Source of the DNA: Myxococcus stipitatus
GTDB lineage: Bacteria; Myxococcota; Myxococcia; Myxococcales; Myxococcaceae
DNA: 64,000 nucleotides
Assembly: GCF_021412625.1 (NCBI RefSeq)
Contig: NZ_JAKCFI010000011.1
Span: forward strand, 210,647-274,646
Direction: 5' to 3'
The position numbers and the translations under genes were made by a program. The notes below the pieces were generated by a model that saw only the letters and a program-made list of their open reading frames with translations, ran no database searches and had not been told where the DNA came from. Of the stretch, positions 6,758 to 14,734 are shown one piece after another. Numbering within the stretch: the first letter of the stretch is position 1; every line of letters starts with the position of its first letter.

Positions 6758-8914
6758 CTAGCTCCGGGGAGCCAGGGGCTCGTCGGTGCGCAGGGACTGG
6801 TTGGCGATGCCGGACATGCTCTCCGCCAGCGCCTGCACGGAGCGCGTGGCCTCCTGCGTCTCCTGGACCGTCTTCAGCGTGCGCTGCATCTGGCCCGACA
6901 GCTCCTGGATGGCCATGGCCATCTGCTGCGTGCCCGCGTCCTGGGCGCTGACCGCGGCGGTGATCTGCCGCATGCTCGCGCTGGAGTCGCCGATGATGAT
7001 GGCCAGCTGCTGGAACTGGGCGCTGGAGGTCCGCACCGCGTCCAGGCTCAGCCGCACCCGCTCGTCGCCCTTCTCGCTGGACTGGGCCGCCTCGCGCATG
7101 CTCGCGCTCACGCCGTTGAGCACCTCGCGGATGCGGTGCGTGGCGCGGATGGACTGGTCCGCCAGGCCGCGCATCTCCCGCGCCACCACGCCGAAGCCCC
7201 GGCCGCTCTCGCCGCTGCGCGCCGCCTCGATGGCCGCGTTGATGGCCAGCATGTTGGACTGGTCCGCCAGGTCCTTCACCGAATCGACGATGCCGGACAC
7301 CTCGCGCGTGCGCTCGTCGAGCGCGAGGATCTTCCGGGCCATCTCCGACACCTCCGTGCGGATGGCGGCTAGGTCCGACAGCGTGCGCTCCAGCGCCGCC
7401 GTGCCCTCGCGGCCCACCTGCTCGGCGCTCTCCGCGGACGCGGCCAGCGAGCTGGCCTTCTCCGCCGTCATCTGCGACGAGCGGCGGATCTCCTTCACCG
7501 TCTGCTCGGCCTCCTGGAGCGCCGCCGCCTGACGGCTGACGCCCTCGGTCTGCTGGTCGCTGGTGGAGCGCAGCTGCTGGACCACCGTGGCCAGCTCACC
7601 CGCGCCCGTGCCCATGCGCTCGGCCAGGTTGCGCACCTCCTGCTGCCGCTCCTCCAGCTTGTGCGTGTACGCCTCCAGCGACCGCACCACCTGGATGGAG
7701 CGCCGCGCGACGATGCCCAGCAGCGACAGCGTCAGCGCCAGGTAGCCCCAGTGCGTGACGTTGCCGAAGTTGGTGCTGATGACGCCGATGACCGGCAGCA
7801 CCGTCATGAAGGTGAAGAAGATGAGGCCGCTCAGGCCGATGATGAACAGCCGCGCGTCCGGGTTGCCGCGCCACGCCTCGATGCTCGCGATGACCAGGCA
7901 CACCACCATGAGGCTCAGGGTGAGCGGCAGGAACGGAACCATGAGGCGCTGGCCCGTGCCCAGGTCCACGATGGAGATGAACGCGCACAGCCCGGACATG
8001 GCGGAGAAGCCCATGGCCCCCAGCCGGAACCAGCGGCGCTCGTTGTTGAGGATGGCGTCCGACACGAACTCGATGAGCCCCGCCACCAGCAGGAACACGC
8101 CCAATAGCGTGCCGCGCGTCCCGATGAGCGAGGCGTTCCACAGCGCCTCCGGCATGCCGCTCAGGCCCTGCATGATGAGGCCGCCGCTGGCGGTGAAGAC
8201 CGCCAGGCCCGCGAGCATCCGCCGCCGCCAGTGCAGCAGGAACGCCCCGCCCGCTCCCACCGCCACCGAGAGCAGGAGGATGGCCAGCACGAAGGGCGTC
8301 TGCCCGTCCCGGGCCACGCTCGCCAGCAGCTCCGCCCGCGAGCCGATTCGCGCGTACTGGAAGATGCCGATGTTGGGGTTGCTCGACTGCAGGCGCAGCA
8401 GCAGGCGCGAACCCAGCGCCTCGGGCGGCACCGGGATCAGGTGCCACGTCATGTTGTGGGAGATCTCCCAGCCATCCGGGTTCAGCACGCCGCTCGTGTA
8501 GACGCGCTTGCCATTCGAGTAGACCTCGATGGCGTTGGTCACCTCACCCACCAGGAGCGCGGGCTCCGCCCAGGGGCCGTCCGGCAGCGGGACGCTCAGC
8601 CAGAGGAACTTGTTGCCGTTCTTGCCCGGAGGCTCCTTGAGCGCCTCCACCTCCTTCCACTCCGCCGTGGCGCTCGGGTCCTGCGCCCACAGGGGAATGC
8701 CACCCGCTCCCGCGGGCGAGTCACCCCACCGGTAGCGCCACCCCTCCGACACCGGGACGGGCGCGGTGTTCGTGTCCGCCCGGGCCTCGGGCGCCACCGC
8801 GAGCACCAGCAGCAGCGCGCACCCCAGCGAGGCGAGGCGCGAGGCGCGAGCACGCGCGCCAGGAAGTGGGACGGGGCTGTCGAGAAGCGTCGGGATAGGG
8901 GGGAAGGCAGCCAT
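6758..8914 (-). CDS. Methyl-accepting chemotaxis protein with 7TM sensor region
   Basis: About 718 residues from the ATG at 8914; ATGs at 8962 and 8998 are alternatives. After a signal-like segment (RLASLGCALLLVLAVAPEAR) comes an extracytoplasmic beta-sandwich domain of ~170 residues resembling the 7TMR-DISM extracellular module, then about seven hydrophobic helices, then a long cytoplasmic coiled coil. The signalling tip is clear: SGRGFGVVAREMRGLADQS, the hairpin that contacts CheA and CheW. No HAMP domain is evident between the last helix and the coiled coil. The ligand is unknown; the DISM fold often binds carbohydrates or other small molecules. No che genes are adjacent. Confidence 0.85.
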   Translation of the reverse strand: MAAFPPIPTLLDSPVPLPGARARASRLASLGCALLLVLAVAPEARADTNTAPVPVSEGWRYRWGDSPAGAGGIPLWAQDPSATAEWKEVEALKEPPGKNGNKFLWLSVPLPDGPWAEPALLVGEVTNAIEVYSNGKRVYTSGVLNPDGWEISHNMTWHLIPVPPEALGSRLLLRLQSSNPNIGIFQYARIGSRAELLASVARDGQTPFVLAILLLSVAVGAGGAFLLHWRRRMLAGLAVFTASGGLIMQGLSGMPEALWNASLIGTRGTLLGVFLLVAGLIEFVSDAILNNERRWFRLGAMGFSAMSGLCAFISIVDLGTGQRLMVPFLPLTLSLMVVCLVIASIEAWRGNPDARLFIIGLSGLIFFTFMTVLPVIGVISTNFGNVTHWGYLALTLSLLGIVARRSIQVVRSLEAYTHKLEERQQEVRNLAERMGTGAGELATVVQQLRSTSDQQTEGVSRQAAALQEAEQTVKEIRRSSQMTAEKASSLAASAESAEQVGREGTAALERTLSDLAAIRTEVSEMARKILALDERTREVSGIVDSVKDLADQSNMLAINAAIEAARSGESGRGFGVVAREMRGLADQSIRATHRIREVLNGVSASMREAAQSSEKGDERVRLSLDAVRTSSAQFQQLAIIIGDSSASMRQITAAVSAQDAGTQQMAMAIQELSGQMQRTLKTVQETQEATRSVQALAESMSGIANQSLRTDEPLAPRS

Positions 8915-9129
8915 GGAGCGCAATGCTCGACTGCCCCGCGATGGCTGTAAATAGCCGTGCATCCCCTGACATGTAGGAAAGGTTTGGGAAGGGGCCACGA
9001 GGCGAGGGGAGTGAGCCTTTGTTGACGGGATGCGGCACCCTCAGGAGGGGTCATTCTGACCCGGCATCCCTGGGGTCGGAGGGCGGACCATGGCCTGCGG
9101 CGCCCGCCCCCGAGGGTCGTTCCAGAACC

Positions 9130-9954
9130 TCAGAAGGTGTGGAAGACGCCGCGGACCCCGAGCGTGAACAGCGCATGGAAGCCGTCTTTCACGGCGGAGA
9201 CCTGGGAGGTCTGGGGGGGCAGGCCGTCGATGGTCAGGGTCTGGTCGCCGGTGCGCACGGTGTAGCTGCCGATGGAGGCGGTGAGCATGGGGCCCACGGC
9301 GAAGAAGCGCGCCAGCCGGTAGTCCGCGCCCACGCTCAGGCGCGCGAAGGTGGGGCCCCGGTCCGTGACGGAGGAGTCGAAGCGTGCGGGCAGCGTGGCT
9401 CCGGTGGGGAGGGTGACCTGCGTGTCGCCCTTCACGTGGCTCTTGAGGATCTCCAGGCCCACGGCGAGCCCCACCCACGGGTCGAATCTCGACGTGGGCA
9501 GGAAGTGGAAGCGCCCCTCGGGGCCGAAGCGCCACTGCGAGTTGTCGCAGTCGAAGTCCTCCGGGCAGGAGATGTCGTTGGTCTTGGTGAAGACCTTCTC
9601 CCACGTCCCCCACACGCCCACGTAGAAGCGGGGGTTGATGCGGTAGCCCAGCTCGACGAGCAGGGGGATGGAGATGTGCGCGGCGTCGGTGATCTTCAGG
9701 TCCTCCGGTTGGCCGGTGGTGCGCGACGTGCCGTGCTTGTACACGTAGCCCGCGCCCAGGCCGATGTTGACCCCGATGGCCACCTGCGGGCCGGACATCC
9801 CGTGGACGGCGCGGACGTCCAGCTCCACCGGCTCCGTGGACTCCGTGGACGCGCTCGGGCGTGTCTGCGTCTCCTGGACCTCCTGTGCGAGCGCCGCTCC
9901 GGTGAATCCCAGGGTGGTGACCACCGACAACGTCTTCCAGAGCCTCATGGCCAT
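9130..9954 (-). CDS. Outer-membrane beta-barrel protein
   Basis: 274 residues. Signal peptide MAMRLWKTLSVVTTLGFTGA with cleavage after LAQ. The mature chain shows alternating hydrophobic/polar strands and many Gly/Tyr/aromatic pairs, ending in Phe (GVFHTF), the usual C-terminal signature for BAM-assembled barrels. Two cysteines close together (SCPEDFDC near residues 130-137) probably form a disulfide in a surface loop. Porin or adhesin roles cannot be separated. It is divergent from the permease gene at 10247. Confidence 0.75.
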   Translation of the reverse strand: MAMRLWKTLSVVTTLGFTGAALAQEVQETQTRPSASTESTEPVELDVRAVHGMSGPQVAIGVNIGLGAGYVYKHGTSRTTGQPEDLKITDAAHISIPLLVELGYRINPRFYVGVWGTWEKVFTKTNDISCPEDFDCDNSQWRFGPEGRFHFLPTSRFDPWVGLAVGLEILKSHVKGDTQVTLPTGATLPARFDSSVTDRGPTFARLSVGADYRLARFFAVGPMLTASIGSYTVRTGDQTLTIDGLPPQTSQVSAVKDGFHALFTLGVRGVFHTF

Positions 9955-10246
9955 GCGTGCTGCCCTCCACTACGTAAGCGGGAAGGGCGCGGACGTGAGC
10001 AGGCGCGCACCCTCGGGAGAACGCGACCCGGGGGCGAAGCGTCCGGGGACGACAGAACCTGCTGGGTGGTGTTGGCCGCTCACCATCGGACCCCGGGGCG
10101 GCCGTCGCCTGGGTGAAAGAGCGGCGGCCGGAGTCCTCCCATCCGGCGGAGCGCCCGTCCTGGATGTCTGCCCTGCATGCGCGTTCGCGCCCCCACCGTT
10201 GGCGCGGGCGCACCGCTCACCCCCGCATGGGGAAGGGAGGGGCCGC

Positions 10247-12190
10247 ATGGGACGGAAGACGCCGCGCGACCGAGGTGTGGTGGACGTGCTCCTGGGCCGG
10301 CCCTTGAAGAGCACCCAGGAGTCCCACGAGCAGGTGGGCGTCCTGGCGGGCGTCGCGCTGCTGGGGCTGGATGCCCTGTCCTCGGCCGCGTATGGCCCGG
10401 AGGCCGCGCTCACGGTCCTGCGTCCGCTGGGCTCCTCGGGCGTGTCCTGGCTGCTGCCCATCACCCTCGCCATCGTCTGCCTGCTGATGGTGGTGGCGAC
10501 GTCCTACCGACAGACGATCGCCGCGTACCCGCGAGGCGGTGGCGCGTACACCGTGGCGCGCGAGAACCTGGGGCGCCGCACGGGGCTGCTGGCCGGTTCC
10601 GCGCTGCTGCTGGACTACCTGCTCAACGTGGCGGTGGGGTTGTCCGCGGGCGTGGGCGCCATCGTCTCCGCGTTCCCCCGGCTGCAGGCCCATACCCTGG
10701 GGCTGGCGTTGGGACTGCTCGTGCTCCTGACGCTGGTCAACCTGCGGGGGGCCCGCGAGGCGGGCGCGCTGTTCCTGTCCCCGATGGTGCTGTTCGTCGG
10801 CTCGCTCTTCACGCTCGTCGCGGTGGGGGTGTTCCGCGCGCTCACCGAGGGGGTGGGCGTCGCGCCCGTGGTGGCGCCTCCGCCCCTTCCTCCTCCCGCG
10901 GCGGGCGTGGGCGTCTGGGTCATCCTGCGGACGTTCGCCAGCGGGTGCACGGCGATGACCGGCGTGGAGGCCGTCAGCAACGCGGTGCCCGTCTTCCGCG
11001 CGCCCTCCGTGCGCCGCGCGCGCGTGACGCTCACCCTCATCGTCGCGCTGCTCGTGGTGCTCCTGGTGGGCATCTCGGTGCTCTGTCGCGTCTTCGGCGT
11101 GGGGGCGACGGCGCCGTCGGGGCCCGGCTATCAGAGCGTGCTGTCGCAGCTGCTGGCGGCCGTCACGGGGCGAGGCGTCTTCTACTACGTGGCCATGTGC
11201 TCCATCCTGGGCGTGCTCGCGCTCTCCGCCAACACCAGCTTCGCGGGCTTCCCGAGGGTGTGCTGGCTGCTGGCGATGGACCACTACCTGCCCGTGGCCT
11301 TCGTCCACCGGGGGCGGAGGTTGGCGTACTCGCGCGGCATCCTCCTGTTGTCCGTGCTCGCCGCGCTGCTCATCCTCGCCACGGACGCCGTCACCGACCG
11401 GCTCATCCCGCTGTTCGCCATCGGGGCGCTGCTCGCCTTCACGCTCTCCCAGGCCGGCATGGTGGTGTACTGGAGCCGCCATCCGCGAGCACCGGGGTGG
11501 CGGTGGCGGCGGGTCGTCAACGGGCTGGGCGCGGTGATGACGGGCCTGGCGCTGGCCATCGTGGTGGTGGCGAAGTTCGCCCACGGGGGCTGGGCCGCGG
11601 TCCTCCTCATCCCGCTGGGGGTGATGCTGTTCAGCCGCATCCACGCGGCCTACCTCCGCGTGCGCGACGCGACCGGGTTGCGCCGGCCACTCCAGGCGGA
11701 GCCGCGCCATCCGCTGGTCGCCGTCGTACCGATGGGGCGCTGGTCCCATGCCTCCGAGGCGGCGCTGCGCTTCGCCCTGGAGCTGTCGCCGGACGTGCGC
11801 GCCGTCCACGTGCGCACCGACGACGAGGACGAGCCCGAGGGGTCGCTCGCCCGGGAGTGGGCCTGGTACGTCGAGCGCCCCGCACGCGCGGCGGACCTGC
11901 CCGTGCCGCGGCTGGAGGAGGTGGATTCCCCGTACCGTGGCCTGATGCAGCCCTTGCGAGACTACGTGGAAGCGCTGCTGGCCGAGGACGACCGCCGCAC
12001 CGTCGTGGTGGTCGTCCCCGAGCTGCTCGAGCCCCGGTGGTACCGCGCCGTCGTGTACGGGCGCCGCTCCGAACTGGTGCGCAGCGCGTTGCTGCTGTCG
12101 GGCACCCCGCGTGTCGTCGTCGTCAGCGTCCCCTGGTTCCTGCCTGCTCCGGGGCCACGTGACGTCGGACCCACCCCGCGCGCCGACTGA
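10247..12190 (+). CDS. APC-family amino acid permease with cytosolic C-terminal domain
   Basis: 647 residues. The ATG at 10247 has GGAAGGGAGGGG upstream. Residues ~30-460 hold about twelve membrane helices with the APC signature near the first helix (GVALLGLDALSSAAYGPEA) and YRQTIAAYPRGGGAYTVA near residue 86. From ~480 a soluble domain follows (PLVAVVPMGRWSHASEAALR, then VRAVHVRTDDEDEPEG) that resembles a universal-stress or nucleotide-binding regulatory module seen in some long APC transporters. It probably imports an amino acid or other amine by proton symport. Confidence 0.8.
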   Translation: MGRKTPRDRGVVDVLLGRPLKSTQESHEQVGVLAGVALLGLDALSSAAYGPEAALTVLRPLGSSGVSWLLPITLAIVCLLMVVATSYRQTIAAYPRGGGAYTVARENLGRRTGLLAGSALLLDYLLNVAVGLSAGVGAIVSAFPRLQAHTLGLALGLLVLLTLVNLRGAREAGALFLSPMVLFVGSLFTLVAVGVFRALTEGVGVAPVVAPPPLPPPAAGVGVWVILRTFASGCTAMTGVEAVSNAVPVFRAPSVRRARVTLTLIVALLVVLLVGISVLCRVFGVGATAPSGPGYQSVLSQLLAAVTGRGVFYYVAMCSILGVLALSANTSFAGFPRVCWLLAMDHYLPVAFVHRGRRLAYSRGILLLSVLAALLILATDAVTDRLIPLFAIGALLAFTLSQAGMVVYWSRHPRAPGWRWRRVVNGLGAVMTGLALAIVVVAKFAHGGWAAVLLIPLGVMLFSRIHAAYLRVRDATGLRRPLQAEPRHPLVAVVPMGRWSHASEAALRFALELSPDVRAVHVRTDDEDEPEGSLAREWAWYVERPARAADLPVPRLEEVDSPYRGLMQPLRDYVEALLAEDDRRTVVVVVPELLEPRWYRAVVYGRRSELVRSALLLSGTPRVVVVSVPWFLPAPGPRDVGPTPRAD

Positions 12191-12498
12191 AGTTGTTGCA
12201 GCGCGCCACCTCCGCAAATTTCCGATCCGCCGTTCCGCCGCCGCGACGACAGTGCTCGCGACGCCTGCCCCCGGGCGCGACACGCGCGCCGCGCTTCCAC
12301 CAGTCACGCGCTTTCTCGCCGTCGCGATTCGAGAATGGGGGGCCTGGGGTGAGGCGTGCCTGTCGTGTGGAAGCGTTTGCCCTGCATGGGCAGACCTCCA
12401 CCGGAAAGGTCCCCGCGACGCGCGTGGGTGGGCACCGCCCATGCAGGGTTGCTCGCCGCCCCGAACACGTTGAGGAGAAGGGGCGGGAGTCGCGAACG
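12191..12498. other. Intergenic region, no gene seen
   Basis: About 310 bases between the permease and the secreted-protein gene. The first ~60 bases are less GC-rich than the surroundings. I see no convincing promoter, hairpin or open reading frame with a ribosome site. The promoter for the downstream pair presumably lies here. Confidence 0.4.
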
Positions 12499-14145
12499 AT
12501 GAATCACAGATGGTTGGGAGTCCTGCTGGGAGGGGCGCTCTGGACGCCGAGCGTCTGGGCACACGACTTCCGTGCGGACAAGCTGGTCAATGGCGCGAAG
12601 CAGGCGGTGGTCAACGACTATCCGGCGACGCTGACCTTCTCGTTCAGCGCGGCGAACATCCACCCGACGCTGCCCTCGATCCTGCTCTCGGCGGTGGACC
12701 CGCTGCTGCTGGGGTGCACCTTCTCACCGGCGCCGCCCCAGACGGTCGCCGTGGGAGACACGCTCACCTATACGTGTCCGTTCACCCTGGCGAACCGGGA
12801 GGCCTGTCTCGCGCTGGGCGCGCTGGACACGAACCCGTCGACGCCGAACGTGGAGGTGAGCTTCACCAACGTGTTCACCATTGGCTGGGACAGTGGGTCG
12901 AGCCAGTCGGGCGTGAACGTGCGGTGCGATCCGGAGCCCCTCCTCCAATGCGACGACACGGTGTTCTTCTCGACCGCGTCCTCTTCCAGCGGAGGCCTGC
13001 CGGTGGGACCGTCGCGGCTCTACATCTTCGACCCGACCACCGCGACGCTCGCGCTCCAGGGAGAGAGCGCGCTGCCGTACAACGGCCTCGCGTTCAACCA
13101 TCTCAACGGCTTCCTGTATGCGATTTCGTCGGATGGGGTGTCGCCGCCCAACTTCGTCAAGGTGGACGCCAAGGGGTCGGCGCAGGTCGTCGCCCCGCTC
13201 GTCTCGGGCGCGGCGGACACCGCCTTGTGGGGCGCTGGCGCCATCCTCGCGGATGGTACGTACCTGGGGTTCGAGGTCTCGAGCAACCACATGGTGCGGG
13301 TCAACACCACGACGGGTGCCACCATCTCCGACCTGGTGGTGGGGACGCCAGAGACGTTCCGCGTGCGGGACATCGCCGTCAATCCCATCAATGGCCTCAT
13401 CTATGGCTTCAACTCCGCCACCCAGCGACTGACCACCATCGACCCGCTCAGCGGCGCGTACCTGGACTTCGTCCTTCCGTCGACCATCGATGGCGTGTTG
13501 TCGGTGGGCAACTACATGGTCTCCGCCATCTTCACGTTCGATGGGCGGTTGTTCTTCTACGGAACGACGAACGCGAACAACAGCCTGGCGAACACCTTCT
13601 ACGCGGCGAACCTGGTCACTGGCGCGCTCACCACGATAAAGACGGGCCCGGAGACGCAGTTCGGGGACGGCGCGACCTGTGCCTTCAGCCTGCCACCCGA
13701 GGAGAAGCCGGATCCGACCCGGGGCCGGGGCTTCTTCGGCTCGAGCGAGAAGGCGCTGGGCGAATGTCTCGCGCAGGGCCCCATCCGGATGGGAAGTCTA
13801 GGACGCGTGGGTTCGGTGAAGGAGGCGCTGGGCGTGTTGTGGGCCAATCCGGAGGTCGCCGCCGATGGCTCGGTTCGCGGCGACCTGGCGAACCTGAAGG
13901 TGAAGGTCGCGCGCGAGCTGGTGACGGCCACCTGCAACGAGCGCTTCTTCGGCACCGCGCTGCCCGAGGGCCTGCGCAGGCTGACCGTGTTCGAGGTGCC
14001 CACCCGGCCCGTGCTCGAGAAGATGCTCCTTCAGCTGGAGACCTACAACGATTCGGGCATGAGGACGGCGGTGCCGTTGAGCAAGGACATCTGGGAGCTG
14101 GACCCGATGTGGGGAGTCGAGAACGCCGAGGAGCCGCGGTTCTGA
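12499..14145 (+). CDS. Secreted beta-propeller-type protein
   Basis: 548 residues with signal peptide MNHRWLGVLLGGALWTPSVW, cleaved after VWA. Residues ~25-150 form a Cys-containing beta domain (CTFSPAPPQTVAVGDTLTYTC). Residues ~165-400 carry repeats of the type LYIFDPTTATLAL, GLAFNHLNGFLYAIS, INGLIYGFNSATQRLTTIDP, which read like blades of a DUF6923-type propeller. The C-terminal ~140 residues (GFFGSSEKALGECLAQGP onward) form a separate domain. Its 3' end is 14 bases from a lipoprotein gene on the same strand, so the two are probably co-expressed and act at the cell surface. Function unknown. Confidence 0.7.
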   Translation: MNHRWLGVLLGGALWTPSVWAHDFRADKLVNGAKQAVVNDYPATLTFSFSAANIHPTLPSILLSAVDPLLLGCTFSPAPPQTVAVGDTLTYTCPFTLANREACLALGALDTNPSTPNVEVSFTNVFTIGWDSGSSQSGVNVRCDPEPLLQCDDTVFFSTASSSSGGLPVGPSRLYIFDPTTATLALQGESALPYNGLAFNHLNGFLYAISSDGVSPPNFVKVDAKGSAQVVAPLVSGAADTALWGAGAILADGTYLGFEVSSNHMVRVNTTTGATISDLVVGTPETFRVRDIAVNPINGLIYGFNSATQRLTTIDPLSGAYLDFVLPSTIDGVLSVGNYMVSAIFTFDGRLFFYGTTNANNSLANTFYAANLVTGALTTIKTGPETQFGDGATCAFSLPPEEKPDPTRGRGFFGSSEKALGECLAQGPIRMGSLGRVGSVKEALGVLWANPEVAADGSVRGDLANLKVKVARELVTATCNERFFGTALPEGLRRLTVFEVPTRPVLEKMLLQLETYNDSGMRTAVPLSKDIWELDPMWGVENAEEPRF

Positions 14146-14159
14146 GAGAGGAAATGGCC

Positions 14160-14684
14160 ATGAAGAGGAACGTGAGATGGGTGGTCCTGGCCGGGCTGTG
14201 CCTCGCGGCGGTGCTCGGTGGTTGCAATACGGGAAGCGTGGAGGAGATCGACGACACGCCGGAGGGAGACAGCTTCGAGCTCCGACTGACGGGGAGGGGA
14301 TCGGCACGGTACGAGAAGGTGCTGTTGGGCGTCGGGCGCATCGAGGTGACGGCCAACGGCGCTGCCGTCCCGTTCCGGCGCGCGAGGGGGACGCGCAACA
14401 TGGACCTGACACGGGAGGACCACTCCTACCTGCTCGGCCACTTCTACCTGCCCACGGGTGTGGATGAGGCGGAGCTCGTCGTGAACTTCGATGACGTGGG
14501 GGCCTACACGGAGGCTGGCGCCAGCGGCCTCATCAATGCCCGCTCGGGGGCGGTCGTCTTCAAGACGAAGCGGGTGGAACTCGAGAAGCGCCGGCACGTC
14601 GTCATCGAGCTCCACTTGAACGACAGCCTCTTCCAGGCGCAAGGCGGGCGGGTCCTCCTCCCGGAGACCTTCATCGTCCACTGA
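14160..14684 (+). CDS. Lipoprotein, DUF4382-like
   Basis: 174 residues. Signal MKRNVRWVVLAGLCLAAVLG followed by GC gives a lipobox Cys at residue ~22. The mature domain (FELRLTGRGSARYEKVLLGV near residue 40, then LLGHFYLPTGVDEAELVVNF) is an all-beta fold recalling DUF4382 lipoproteins, which are common in Bacteroidetes and myxobacteria and have no known activity. Of two close ATGs (14154 and 14160), the second has better spacing from GAGAGAGGA. Likely partner of the secreted propeller protein just upstream. Confidence 0.65.
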   Translation: MKRNVRWVVLAGLCLAAVLGGCNTGSVEEIDDTPEGDSFELRLTGRGSARYEKVLLGVGRIEVTANGAAVPFRRARGTRNMDLTREDHSYLLGHFYLPTGVDEAELVVNFDDVGAYTEAGASGLINARSGAVVFKTKRVELEKRRHVVIELHLNDSLFQAQGGRVLLPETFIVH

Positions 14685-14698
14685 GCCCGGGAGGAGGG

Positions 14699-14734
14699 GG
14701 CGCGCGGTGGGGCGTGGCCCGACCGCCGCGCGCC
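14699..14734. terminator. Hairpin between convergent genes
   Basis: GGCGCGCGGT (14699-14708) can pair with ACCG and CGCGCC (within 14722-14734) around a small bulge, with further GGG/CCC pairing inside. It fills the short gap between the convergent lipoprotein and kinase genes and abuts the kinase stop. No T-run, so a bidirectional terminator is likely but not certain. Confidence 0.45.

Noticed and set aside
12355..12380. A sigma-54-type promoter (TGG...TTGC) upstream of the secreted propeller gene
   Set aside because: The spacing between GG and GC is 8 bases, not the required 10.
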